Positions 30,076 through 39,138 of a stretch of 64,000 nucleotides of DNA are shown one piece after another. A program made the position numbers and the translations under genes. The stretch is taken from contig CATOTH010000002.1 of the NCBI GenBank assembly GCA_951813065.1, forward strand, positions 496,001-560,000. The letters are read 5' to 3'. Within the stretch, counting starts at the first letter, position 1; each line of letters opens with the position of its first letter. This DNA comes from an uncultured Bryobacterales bacterium (GTDB lineage Bacteria > Acidobacteriota > Terriglobia > Bryobacterales > UBA6623). The notes beneath the pieces are model-generated. The model was not told the DNA's origin. It made no database searches and saw nothing but the letters and a program-made list of their open reading frames with translations.

Positions 30076-30168
30076 CCGCGCTGACGATCGATGACGTCAG
30101 CGAGAGCCCGTTCCCCGCACACGCGGGGATGAACCGCCGCGCTGACGATCGATGACGTCAGCGAGAGC
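30076..30168 (+). repeat. Duplicated spacer-repeat unit (spacers 56 and 57)
   Basis: The 32-base spacers at 30076-30107 and 30137-30168 are identical (both begin CCGCGCTGACGATCGATG). An adjacent identical pair points to unequal recombination or replication slippage between repeats rather than two separate acquisitions. Confidence 0.95.
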
Positions 30169-31295
30169 CCGTTCCCCGCACACGCGGGGATGAACCGGCT
30201 ACACGATCATACTGTGTACAGCCTGTGATCCGTTCCCCGCACACGCGGGGATGAACCGGCGTGGGTGCTGGTCGTTCCGCTCACCGGGAGCCGTTCCCCG
30301 CACACGCGGGGATGAACCGGAAGGGTACACCACGGACCCGCGCGATTTGGCCCGTTCCCCGCACACGCGGGGATGAACCGTACCAGTCGGAGGAGAACAA
30401 GGCAAATAACACCCGTTCCCCGCACACGCGGGGATGAACCGTTCTATTGGAACCAATACGCTGGCTGCTCCTGCCGTTCCCCGCACACGCGGGGATGAAC
30501 CGGCGTGCAGCCTCTCGGAGATGCGGTGTTTGATCCGTTCCCCGCACACGCGGGGATGAACCGGCCATCACGTGGGGCGCGGGAGTGCTCCCCGACCGTT
30601 CCCCGCACACGCGGGGATGAACCGGTACTGCCTTGCTTGGCGACTATCGCTGATAGCCGTTCCCCGCACACGCGGGGATGAACCGCGAGCGCGGAGCGCT
30701 GCAGCCACTGCGACGCCCCGTTCCCCGCACACGCGGGGATGAACCGAGAATGCCCACCAGACAGGCAGCGCCTGAGACCCGTTCCCCGCACACGCGGGGA
30801 TGAACCGGTGGCTCGAGTCCCGCACAGCATCCAGATGAGCCGTTCCCCGCACACGCGGGGATGAACCGGCGGTACGATGCGCGGGACGCCTACCCGGACT
30901 CCGTTCCCCGCACACGCGGGGATGAACCGCAGGACGATGAACTGGCGGAAGTACATGGCAACCGTTCCCCGCACACGCGGGGATGAACCGTACCCCGCCA
31001 CTGTCAGCATGGTTTGCTTGGGCCGTTCCCCGCACACGCGGGGATGAACCGCGAGACGCCAAGAAAGCGGCTGATAGCAAGGCCCGTTCCCCGCACACGC
31101 GGGGATGAACCGGACGCTAGGCACATTAAATGGGCACTACAGGTCCGTTCCCCGCACACGCGGGGATGAACCGGTTGCTGTACAGGTAGTGGCCGAAAGC
31201 AATGACCGTTCCCCGCACACGCGGGGATGAACCGCGTGCCTAGGACTGTTGATTGTTCGTCAATCTCCGTTCCCCGCACACGCGGGGATGAACCG

Positions 31296-31449
31296 CGGTA
31301 TTTGAGGATGGATCTCAGTCCAGAGGCCCGTTCCCCGCACACGCGGGGATGAACCGCGGTATTTGAGGATGGATCTCAGTCCAGAGGCCCGTTCCCCGCA
31401 CACGCGGGGATGAACCGCGGTATTTGAGGATGGATCTCAGTCCAGAGGC
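31296..31449 (+). repeat. Triplicated spacer-repeat unit (spacers 76-78)
   Basis: The spacers at 31296-31327, 31357-31388 and 31418-31449 are identical (each begins CGGTATTTGAGGATGGATC). This lies near the leader-distal, oldest end of the array and indicates repeat-mediated expansion. Confidence 0.95.
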
Positions 31450-31795
31450 CCGTTCCCCGCACACGCGGGGATGAACCGATCGTTGACGAATCGCTTCAGC
31501 GCAGCATGAACCGTTCCCCGCACACGCGGGGATGAACCGGACCGACTATCACGAAATCGGAATGCTCGGATCCGTTCCCCGCACACGCGGGGATGAACCG
31601 GCCGTACAGGCAATTCTCGACGGCGCGCTCAACCGTTCCCCGCACACGCGGGGATGAACCGGAACAGGCTCCGCCCGATACTGGTGGATCAGCGAGCGGT
31701 GTTGGGCACCTATGCGCCTCGCACTTCAACCGCGCGGTTCAATGGGACTGGCTACTGCCTATCGATTCCCTCCGAAATCAGATCTGAACACACCA

Positions 31796-32305
31796 ATGAG
31801 TACGTTTGTAGCAATTGACTTCGAAACAGCCAATCGTAGCTGGAACAGCGCATGCGCAATAGGTCTTGCAGCGGGGCAATCCGGCAGAATTGTCGGCGTT
31901 AAGTCGTTCTTGATCCGTCCCCCGACGCCTCAATTCGAATTCTCCCGAATTCATGGTATCCGTTGGTCAGATGTTTGCGATAAGCCCACATTTGCCGGAC
32001 TGTGGCCGATGCTTCTCGATTGGATTGACAACACGGAGTTTGTTGCCGCTCACAACGCACGATTCGACCGGAAAGTCCTTGAGGAATGTTGCGCAATGCA
32101 CCAGTTCGCCCCGCCAAGACATCCATTCATTTGCACTGTCGAGCTTGCCCGCGCCACATGGGGCATCTATCCTACGACCTTGCCCGATGTCTGCCGGCAT
32201 CTTGGCATCTCGCTACATCATCACGAACCCGGGTCCGACGCTGAAGCGTGTGCGCGCATCGTGCTTGCCGCCGAAGCCGAAGGATGGGAGTTTCCCAGGA
32301 GCTAG
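31796..32305 (+). CDS. DnaQ-like DEDDh 3'-5' exonuclease beside the CRISPR array
   Basis: A 169-residue stand-alone exonuclease of the DnaQ (polymerase III epsilon-like) family. All five DEDDh residues are visible: D8 and E10 in VAID8FE10TAN, D91 in HNARFD91, and H143-x4-D148 in HHHEPGSD148AEACARI. IHGI, typical of the second motif, is also there. It starts 134 bases after the last repeat on the same strand. Proteins of this family trim prespacer ends to length in type I-E adaptation, either fused to Cas2 or acting in trans, so the position suggests a role there; it could equally be a general nuclease unrelated to CRISPR. No Shine-Dalgarno stands out before the ATG. Confidence 0.88.
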   Translation: MSTFVAIDFETANRSWNSACAIGLAAGQSGRIVGVKSFLIRPPTPQFEFSRIHGIRWSDVCDKPTFAGLWPMLLDWIDNTEFVAAHNARFDRKVLEECCAMHQFAPPRHPFICTVELARATWGIYPTTLPDVCRHLGISLHHHEPGSDAEACARIVLAAEAEGWEFPRS

Positions 32306-32923
32306 AATGCTCAGTTGTGCTCGACGCCATCCGAAGGTGTATGCGTGATTTCTCGCGCAGTGCGCACTTGCCAGGAAAGGTCGAGCGAGGGGCATCGCAG
32401 AATGTAGGCCATCCAAGTGGTGCCATTCTGAAGGCTGGTTGCGGCCTCTGGTCTCAAGGCTGTGTTGGGCTTGCGCGAGGTGCTGCTCGATGGTGAGCGT
32501 GAAGATGGCCCCACCGTTCTCAGTAATGCAGGGGTCTCATCCTGACGGTGGACTACCACGCACGAACCGCTCCAAGGACTGCAACACCTCGCTCAGGATC
32601 TACGCCCATTTGAGTCACAGTTCTCCTTGGTGATCACGTCCGCTTAGAACAACTCCTCTGGCCTTGGTACGCGGTTACCCGCTCGGTTCGGGCGCATTCC
32701 CGCCCGGCTTCGAATCCATCCGGCTTTGGTTCGAAGTATCGCGCTCCAAAGTGCACGACTGGAAGAGTGCAAGTCTCTCCGGCGCAATCCGCAGCAGTTG
32801 GAAGCCGAGAGTGTTGTCGCTGTCCCAAAGTGGGCGGTAGGCGATACCGCGTCCGCAAGGCGCCGGCGCCGCTGCCCCAGTTGCGGCCTCGACCCTCCTG
32901 CGTAGAGCGTGAACTAGCTAGAG
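32306..32923. other. Gene-poor region after the exonuclease, nothing recognised
   Basis: About 620 bases without any open frame that I can match to a protein. Short frames on both strands lack family motifs and are interrupted. It may hold decayed DNA marking the far border of the CRISPR segment. Confidence 0.4.
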
Positions 32924-33283
32924 CTACCGCACGCGTTTCGCCGTGAATCGGACCGTGGTTTCGTCATCCAGGTTGAGCCGCTCCCCCTTGATGGAGTTCC
33001 TGCCCACCTCGGCAGTCCATTCGTACTCGACGCCGTTCTCCACAGTCGTGAACTCGAGCTCCTTTCCGAGCAGAAACCCGTATTCGATCTCGACGGTCTC
33101 GCCGCCCGGGAGTTTCGCCGTCCCGGTGACGTCTCCCTGATCCTCCGCGAAAGTCATTTGGAACGTCATCGATCCCGCCTTGATCTCCCAAGTTCCGTTG
33201 ACCGGAGATTGCCGCTGGGCAGTGGCCAGCGGCAGGCCCAGGGTCAAGATCAAGATTGCGTACAAAAGCACCCGTGCTCGCAT
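32924..33283 (-). CDS. Small secreted beta-rich protein
   Basis: Starting at the ATG at 33283 (minus strand), which has an AGGAGGG Shine-Dalgarno, gives 119 residues with a signal peptide (MRARVLLYAILILTLGLPLATAQ). The mature part alternates short strands: GTWEIKAGSMTFQMTFAEDQG, GTAKLPGGETVEIEYGF, LEFTTVENGVEYEWTAEVG, TVRFTAKRV. This looks like a small lipocalin- or beta-sandwich-like domain seen in many acidobacterial secreted proteins. No enzymatic motif. A longer frame continues upstream but lacks coding character. Confidence 0.65.
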   Translation of the reverse strand: MRARVLLYAILILTLGLPLATAQRQSPVNGTWEIKAGSMTFQMTFAEDQGDVTGTAKLPGGETVEIEYGFLLGKELEFTTVENGVEYEWTAEVGRNSIKGERLNLDDETTVRFTAKRVR

Positions 33284-33490
33284 CGGTCGCAGCCCTCCTT
33301 CATGGTACGACCATCCCGAGACCGTTTCGGTTTCGTGCCTGCCTGCGGGTCGCGGGGATTGCCTGAAACTCCGCCGGTCTCGGTTGCGAGGGGTTTCGAC
33401 AACGCGCGAAACTGGGAAGCGCAGGGCGGCGCCCCTGCCCTTGCCCTTGCGGCGCTTGTCGCCCCGCGCCGCTACTCTCGACTCTGCCTC

Positions 33491-34732
33491 ATGGTCACGT
33501 TGAACCCGATCCCCCGTGCCTTGGTTCCGGTGGGCTCCGAGGCGGCTCAGGCACTGTGCAGCCCCAACTACGACGAGTTTCAGACCGATCGCGAGATTTT
33601 CGACTTGCTGCAGCGCCAGCCCGACAGCGTCTTGCGCGTCACCATGCCACATGCGGCCGCCTCCTCGCCGGAGGAAATGCTCGTGGAGGGGTCGCGGGAG
33701 GCCCTCTTGGCGGCTGGCTGCCGAATGGCGGAAATGTGCGCGGGCCTCCTCACGCGCGAGCTACGCGATTTGATGTTCCTCTACGAAATCGTCGACGGGG
33801 ACAGACCCGGTGTACGCCAAATCGGCGTCGGAGGACTTGCACCTGCCGCCGACATCCTCACGGATGAGACACCGGACGGGACAATTGTCCGCAACGAAGG
33901 GGTCCGTCCCAAGAAAGCCCGGGGCCGGGCGGAGCTGATCCAGGCTACCCGCTCCATCATCGGCGCGGTGAACAACGCGGTCGAGGACGCGGGGGGCGCG
34001 CTCGCCGCACGCCTCGAGGCCGCGGCGGACTATCGCGCGGCGGACTATCGCGCGGTTGCCGAGGACGGCTGTTGCCACAAGATTTGGCTGCTTCCCGACT
34101 CCGGGGAACGAAGCGAACTGGTTGCCGCGCTCCGGGCGGAGCCCTTTGCGTACGTCGCGGACGGAAATCACCGCAGCGCGGCGGCGGCGATGCTGGGACT
34201 GGAGGGATTCCTGGCCGTGGTGTTCCCGGCCGCCAGCATGGGCCTGGCACCGTACAACCGCCTGATTGGCGGTGAAGCGCGCGCGCCCGCCAATTGGAGG
34301 GCTGTTCTGGCCCCCACGTTTCATGTCGAGGACGCCCCTGCCGGGACTGATTACCAGCCAGGCGTTCCGCACTCGATCGGGTTGTACTCCGGAGACGGCT
34401 GGCTTCGGCTCACGCCCAAGCCCGGAACCTACGACGCCACCAATGCCGCCGAAGCGATCGACGCCGCGATCGTCCAGAGGAATGTTTTCGAGAGAGTTTG
34501 CGGCATTACCGATCCGCGGGACGAGCGCCTGACGTTTGTGGGCGGCAACCGTGACGCGCGATACCTGCGGGACCGAGTGGATTCTGGAGAGCAGGCGTTT
34601 GCCGTCACCCTGCCTCCAGTGACGATGGAGCAGTTCCTGGAAGTATGCCGACAGCGTCGCATGATGCCCCCCAAGTCGACGTGGTTCTCGCCGAAGATCC
34701 GGAGCGGTCTGGTGATGGCCTTGCTGGATTGA
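33491..34732 (+). CDS. DUF1015 family protein
   Basis: 413 residues from the ATG at 33491. The sequence matches DUF1015: NYDEF at the N-terminus, the central FLYEIVDGDRPGVRQIGVGGLA and NEGVRPKKARGRAELI blocks, and the nearly invariant FAYVADGNHRSAAAAML (family YVADGHHRYEAA). DUF1015 proteins are cytosolic and include members linked to serine phosphorylation; the activity here is unknown. A small in-frame duplication, YRAADYRA, occurs near residues 178-185, from a 15-base tandem repeat at about 34027-34055. It could share a transcript with the fucosidase gene that follows 73 bases later. Confidence 0.82.
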   Translation: MVTLNPIPRALVPVGSEAAQALCSPNYDEFQTDREIFDLLQRQPDSVLRVTMPHAAASSPEEMLVEGSREALLAAGCRMAEMCAGLLTRELRDLMFLYEIVDGDRPGVRQIGVGGLAPAADILTDETPDGTIVRNEGVRPKKARGRAELIQATRSIIGAVNNAVEDAGGALAARLEAAADYRAADYRAVAEDGCCHKIWLLPDSGERSELVAALRAEPFAYVADGNHRSAAAAMLGLEGFLAVVFPAASMGLAPYNRLIGGEARAPANWRAVLAPTFHVEDAPAGTDYQPGVPHSIGLYSGDGWLRLTPKPGTYDATNAAEAIDAAIVQRNVFERVCGITDPRDERLTFVGGNRDARYLRDRVDSGEQAFAVTLPPVTMEQFLEVCRQRRMMPPKSTWFSPKIRSGLVMALLD

Positions 34733-34805
34733 GCCCGTGCCCGTTTCGACCGGCGGCGGTTTCCAGGCGGCTCGCGAGCGTGTGCCACAATACCAGCGTT
34801 TGCTC

Positions 34806-36440
34806 ATGAGTCGCGTCGTATTGGCCTGCCTCTTATTCCTTGGCGCGCAGGCATCGCCCGCCCAGAATCAGCCGGAGCGCGTCGAATGGTTTCGGGACCT
34901 TGGCCTCGGGCTTTTCATTCATTGGAGCTTGGACAGCCAGCTCACATCCGTAATCAGTCACTCCATGGTGGGTGCCGACGAGGCGTACATGGAGCGCTAC
35001 GTCAACGAACTCCCGCGCAGTTTCAACCCCAAGGAGTTCGACCCGCGCGAGTGGGCTCGCGTCGCGCGCCTGGGGGGCTTCCGCTACGTGGTCTTCACGG
35101 CGAAGCACCACTCCGGTTTCTGCATGTTCGAGACCGCAACCACCGACTTCAACATCATGAACACGCCCTTCGCCCGGGACACGGCGAAGGAGATCGCCGA
35201 CGCCTTCCGCGCGGAGGGGATCGCCGTCGGCTGGTACTTCTCACCGGACGATTTCCATTTCCTCTATCGCCAAGGCACGTTGGTCAGCCGCCTGCGCGCC
35301 GAAGCCCTGCCGCCCAAGAATCCCGGATTGCTCGCCCTGAACCTGGCTCAGGAGCGCGAACTCATGACGAACTACGGGCGGATCGACATCGTGTTCTTCG
35401 ACCCTCCGACGAATGCCGCGCTCGAACGCGACACGATCGTGCACGAAATGAAGCGCCAGATCTGGGAAATCTCCCCCGAGACGGTCATTACCCGTGGCGA
35501 GATTGAGACTCCCGAGCAGTACACGCCCGGAGTGCCCCTCGAAGGTGCGTGGGAGGGCAACATGACAATGGGCACGCAGTGGCAATACCGCGGCACGAAT
35601 GAACATTACAAGTCGGGCCGCGAACTAATCGGCGCGTGGATCGAGACCCGCGCCAAGGGCGGGAACTTCCTGCTCAACATCGGCCCGATGCCCAGCGGCA
35701 GGCTCCCAGTGGAGCAGGAGGCCCGGATGCGGGAGATGGCGCTCTGGCACATGGTGAACGCCGAGGCGGTCGGCGCGGTGCGCCCTTGGGTGATCACGAA
35801 CGAGGGCGACATCTGGCTCACAAAGGCCAAAGACGCCGACACGGTCTACGCCTTCGTGCCGGGCGCCGACTGGGGCTGGGGCACGCAGAAGACCGTTGTG
35901 CTCAAGTCCGTCACGGCTGGGGAGAGCACCACGGTGCGTGTCCTCGGGCAGAACGAGCAGGTGCTCGAATACCGTCCGGACATCACGCCCAGAACGGAGT
36001 GGGAGCAAACCTCCGAGGGGCTGCGAATCCGTGCGTACCGTGCCCAGCGGCTGTACAACGACCGGCACTGGCCGAATCCCGTCGTGCTGCGGATCGGGGG
36101 TGCGCTCCCCGGATTGGAACCGCCCGAGGTCGAGACCCTACCGGATGCCGAGTGGAGTGCAAGGGGGACGACCTTGGCGGGCGAGTTACGGGCGCTCGGG
36201 GACGCGACGACTGTGCGCGTCGGATTCGAGTACCGCCGCAAGAAGAGTACTGCCGAGATGTACGAGCCTGACGATCCCTGGAAGCAAGTTGGCAAGAAAC
36301 TCGCCGGAATGTCAGCCCCCGGGTCGTTCTCGGCGTCGCTGCCACGGTTGGACACGCGGCGCGACTGGGAGTATCGCGCGGTTGTCGTGCACCCCAAAGT
36401 TCGGTTGTACGGCCAGACTGCGGTCTTGCAGGCGAGGTGA
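34806..36440 (+). CDS. Secreted alpha-L-fucosidase-like glycoside hydrolase (GH29)
   Basis: A 544-residue exported enzyme with a signal peptide (MSRVVLACLLFLGAQASPAQ). The GH29 signatures are clear: WFRDLGLGLFIHWSLDSQ, FNPKEFDPREWARVARLGGFRYVVFTAKHHSGFCMFET, and GWYFSPDDFHF. The nucleophile should be the Asp in RIDIVFFDPP, where typical members have LWFDG, so the immediate context is slightly unusual. WQYRG and RAKGGNFLLNIGPMPSGRLPVEQ are the later conserved blocks. A C-terminal beta-sandwich follows. It would remove fucose from algal or host glycans. The GH105-type gene starts one base after its stop, suggesting a small glycan-degradation operon. Confidence 0.88.
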   Translation: MSRVVLACLLFLGAQASPAQNQPERVEWFRDLGLGLFIHWSLDSQLTSVISHSMVGADEAYMERYVNELPRSFNPKEFDPREWARVARLGGFRYVVFTAKHHSGFCMFETATTDFNIMNTPFARDTAKEIADAFRAEGIAVGWYFSPDDFHFLYRQGTLVSRLRAEALPPKNPGLLALNLAQERELMTNYGRIDIVFFDPPTNAALERDTIVHEMKRQIWEISPETVITRGEIETPEQYTPGVPLEGAWEGNMTMGTQWQYRGTNEHYKSGRELIGAWIETRAKGGNFLLNIGPMPSGRLPVEQEARMREMALWHMVNAEAVGAVRPWVITNEGDIWLTKAKDADTVYAFVPGADWGWGTQKTVVLKSVTAGESTTVRVLGQNEQVLEYRPDITPRTEWEQTSEGLRIRAYRAQRLYNDRHWPNPVVLRIGGALPGLEPPEVETLPDAEWSARGTTLAGELRALGDATTVRVGFEYRRKKSTAEMYEPDDPWKQVGKKLAGMSAPGSFSASLPRLDTRRDWEYRAVVVHPKVRLYGQTAVLQAR

Positions 36441-36441
36441 C

Positions 36442-38061
36442 ATGACGCAGCGGGCCGAGTGCACGTGGATTTCGCCGCGCTGCCGGACGGCGGCTGCGCT
36501 GCTGGCGTGCGTCGCGCTGGTTCCGGCGAGTGGCGAAGTCCTCCGCATGCCGATCGGAGTGACGCCAGCAGGCAGCCCGATCCGCGCCATCGTAACGAGC
36601 GGGGCTCTCGACCCTGAGGGGCCGACGCCAAGAATCTTGCTGATTGGAGGCCTTGACGGCAGCGAAGACTCAGTCGATTTGGCTGCGGCGCTCATGCGCA
36701 ACCCGGGTGATAGCGGTTTCCTGCTTTCCGCCGTGCTGAACGCCTTCCCCGACAGGGATCCTGTCGAGGTCTTTCCTCCTGAGGGCCCGGCCTACGGCGG
36801 CGAGGCCGGGGAGGCCCATTACCTCTGGCGATTCCTCGGAATGCTCGCTCCGGATCTCGTCGTCGGCTTGCGGCTGTCGGAAGCTTCCGGAGAACTCGAG
36901 GCAGCTCTCCAACGGGGTGCCTCACCCGCCGATGTGGGTCGTATCCCCGCTGCTACTCTGCGACTTCGGGCCGGAGGGAAGAGTCTGGACGATCTGCGCC
37001 AAGAGGCGCTGGAGCGACTGTCAGAACTGGGCCGAGGGCTCAAGCCCTCGGCGGCCCGCCGGGCCCTGCAGGACCGGCTCTCCCGATCGCCGCTCGAGAC
37101 CGCGCATCAGCTGGAGGTGTCCTACGGACACGCCCTGGACAGTGCCGTCTACATCCCGGCCCTGGCCCTGGTAGGGAGACTGCGCCTGGGAGACCTCGCA
37201 GGCGAGAGCCGTTTGGCCGATGTCGAGCGCATCGCGGCTCCGTTCCTCGAGGGAAAGCCCTCGCTCGGCTCCCGGACCACCGGCAGCCATGTATCGGGTC
37301 ATCTTGTCTTCGCCGACCTCTTCGAGCGCACGCGGAGCCCCGCGTATCTCGAACTAGCCCGTGCCGCTGCCGACCTCGGGTTCGAAGCGGACGGCTCGCC
37401 GAACGCCTCGATGCCGTTCCACAACGAAATGAGTGATTCCGTCTTCATGGGGTGCGCCATCTTGGCGCGGGTCGGCAGGCTCACAGGGGAAGAGCGGTAC
37501 TTCCGCATGGCGCTGAAGCACTTGCGGTTTATGCAGTCCCTGGACCTGCGGGCCGACGGACTGTACCGGCATTCCCCGCTCGACGATGCGGCATGGGGCC
37601 GCGGCAACGGATTCCCGGCCCTCGGCCTGGCGCTGGCCCTGACCGACTGGCCCCGCAGCGAGGCTGGCTACGCGGAGGTCCTGGAGGCTTATCGCCGACA
37701 CATGCGCGCGCTGGTCCCACATCAGGATCCAACGGGAACCTGGCACCAAGTGGTCGACAGGCCCGAAAGCTATCGCGAGTTCAGCTCGACCGCCATGATC
37801 GGCTTCGCCGTAACCAGGGGCTTGCGACAGGGCTGGCTGTTACGCACTGAGTTCGAGGCAGTGGCTGATCGGGCATGGCGGGCTGTCCTGCTGAGAATCA
37901 AGCCCGACGCCACGCTGGTGGACGTTTGCCGCAGCACAGGCAGGCAGACCTCGTTGCGCGCGTATTTCGATCGCGAGGCGATCCTCGGGCACGACGATCG
38001 CGGCGGAGCGATGGCACTGCTGATCGCGACCGAACGCGAGTCCTGGCTTCGCGAGCGCTGA
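36442..38061 (+). CDS. GH105-type unsaturated uronyl hydrolase with N-terminal extra domain
   Basis: The C-terminal 300 residues carry the (alpha/alpha)6-barrel signature of unsaturated rhamnogalacturonyl/uronyl hydrolases: MPFHNEMSDSVFMGCAILARVGRLTGEERYF, MALKHLRFMQSLDLRADGLYRHSP and AWGRGNGFPALGLALAL, with the WxRGxG block that holds substrate-binding residues. The N-terminal about 200 residues include a signal peptide and an unrelated domain (ILLIGGLDGSEDSVDLAAALM) reminiscent of M14-like folds. I choose the ATG at 36442. These enzymes remove the unsaturated sugar left by polysaccharide lyases, so it complements the fucosidase immediately upstream. Confidence 0.78.
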   Translation: MTQRAECTWISPRCRTAAALLACVALVPASGEVLRMPIGVTPAGSPIRAIVTSGALDPEGPTPRILLIGGLDGSEDSVDLAAALMRNPGDSGFLLSAVLNAFPDRDPVEVFPPEGPAYGGEAGEAHYLWRFLGMLAPDLVVGLRLSEASGELEAALQRGASPADVGRIPAATLRLRAGGKSLDDLRQEALERLSELGRGLKPSAARRALQDRLSRSPLETAHQLEVSYGHALDSAVYIPALALVGRLRLGDLAGESRLADVERIAAPFLEGKPSLGSRTTGSHVSGHLVFADLFERTRSPAYLELARAAADLGFEADGSPNASMPFHNEMSDSVFMGCAILARVGRLTGEERYFRMALKHLRFMQSLDLRADGLYRHSPLDDAAWGRGNGFPALGLALALTDWPRSEAGYAEVLEAYRRHMRALVPHQDPTGTWHQVVDRPESYREFSSTAMIGFAVTRGLRQGWLLRTEFEAVADRAWRAVLLRIKPDATLVDVCRSTGRQTSLRAYFDREAILGHDDRGGAMALLIATERESWLRER

Positions 38062-38066
38062 ACGGG

Positions 38067-39080
38067 TCAATCGAGCGGCACGGCGGCACCGTCCAGCGCT
38101 CGCGAGCGATTCATGGCCAGCGCGGCCCGGATCGACATGGCGGACTCCTCGGGACGGCAATCGTCGGGTGCCTTGCCGGTTTCGCAAGCGTCCACGAACG
38201 CCTGCAGTTCGGCGACGAATCCGTCCTGCTCCGGCAGCGTGATTTCCGTCATTTTGCCGGCAGCCGAATGCAGGCGCAGGCCGGGCTTTTCGGATGTGTA
38301 GTCGAGCGTTCCCCCGTCGCACAGGATCGTGAACTTCATCGAGAATGGCAGGCTTTCCAGGTGGTGCCAACCTCCCGACACGATCACCGGAACCCCGTCC
38401 CCGTAGTCCAGGCGGGCTTCGACAAAGTCGATCCCGCCGTCAAGATTCTCGCAACCGATCGCGCTGACTGTCTCGGGTGCCCCGAACAGATGCTGGCAAT
38501 AGTCGAAGTCATGGATCAACAGGTCGAACGCGCCGCCTCCGCTCAGGTCCGGGTTACTCAGCCACTGGCCCCACGCAGGCGCCGCGCACCGGCGGCGGAA
38601 GGTCGCGGCTCGGACCGCACCCAAATCACCGGACAGGACCTTGGCGCGCGCGGCCACGTATTCGGGAAAGAAGCGCAGCACCTGTCCGACCATCAAGACT
38701 CGCTGCGCATCCCGGGCCGCGGATATCATCGCCGAACAGTCCGACGCGCTCAGGGCCATTGGCTTTTCGACCAGCACGTGCTTGCCGGCAGCCAGGGCCT
38801 CCAGGGCCAGCGGTCTGTGGAGGTGCGTCGGCGTGCACAGATCGACCGCTTCGACGCCCGGGTCGGAGATCAGGTCCTCGGCCCGCCTGTGGCGCGCGGC
38901 GGAACCGAAGTCGATCCTGCCCCCGCCGCGGTCCAGGTTGCCGCCCACGTCGGTGAGGTCGCCTGAGAGTTTCCTGTCGCTTGAACTCGAGACGGCGGCG
39001 AGTTCGAAGCCGCGAACATTCTGGTAGGCCTCCAAGTGCGTGCTGCCCATGAAGCCTAGCCCGACTACTCCGATTCGCAT
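38067..39080 (-). CDS. Gfo/Idh/MocA-type NAD(P)-dependent oxidoreductase
   Basis: A 337-residue sugar dehydrogenase-like protein. The N-terminal Rossmann motif GVVGLGFMGSTHLEAY and the signature VEKPMALSASDC (EKP motif, with the catalytic Lys) are intact, as are AVDLCTPTHLHRPLALEALAAGKHVL and the downstream GGGAFDLLIHDFDYCQHLFG, where H-D-x-D residues form the active site. The substrate is unknown but probably a sugar or inositol, in keeping with the glycosidases next door. It is convergent with the GH105-type gene, with only 5 bases between stops. Confidence 0.9.
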   Translation of the reverse strand: MRIGVVGLGFMGSTHLEAYQNVRGFELAAVSSSSDRKLSGDLTDVGGNLDRGGGRIDFGSAARHRRAEDLISDPGVEAVDLCTPTHLHRPLALEALAAGKHVLVEKPMALSASDCSAMISAARDAQRVLMVGQVLRFFPEYVAARAKVLSGDLGAVRAATFRRRCAAPAWGQWLSNPDLSGGGAFDLLIHDFDYCQHLFGAPETVSAIGCENLDGGIDFVEARLDYGDGVPVIVSGGWHHLESLPFSMKFTILCDGGTLDYTSEKPGLRLHSAAGKMTEITLPEQDGFVAELQAFVDACETGKAPDDCRPEESAMSIRAALAMNRSRALDGAAVPLD

Positions 39081-39138
39081 GGCGCTGGCCCTCGCCCCAC
39101 TCTACTACCTGTGGGAACGCGAGTCTTCCGCCGTCCCG

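Larger units (their letters stand above)
26690..31661 (+). CRISPR. Type I-E CRISPR array, 82 repeats and 81 spacers
   Basis: Repeats of 29 bases start with CCGTTCCCCGCACACGCG and end GGATGAACCG, recurring every 61 bases from 26690 to 31661. The inner CCCCGC-ACAC-GCGGGG forms a 6-bp hairpin with a 4-base loop, the Cas6e substrate; cleavage would leave the 5' handle AUGAACCG. Spacers are 32 bases except two of 33 (28976-29008 and 29160-29192). The only repeat variant I noticed is repeat 15 (27544-27572), whose last base is C instead of G. The final repeat is intact rather than degenerate. Spacers 56 and 57 are identical, as are 76, 77 and 78. Active cas genes sit directly upstream. Confidence 0.99.

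Noticed and set aside
26685..31729. Long minus-strand open frames through the array, up to 442 codons, with peptides such as RFIPACAGNG and VHPRVCGER
   Set aside because: They are translations of the CRISPR repeat in its three frames joined by spacers; the repeat has no stop codon on that strand.
32634..32858. 74-codon minus-strand frame after the exonuclease
   Set aside because: No hydrophobic core, no motif and no start signal; considered noise in a gene-poor stretch.
32306..32923. A second integrase end suggested by the peptide NTSLRIYAHLSHS in the plus strand
   Set aside because: The upstream LGH box is absent and the match is too short to separate from chance.
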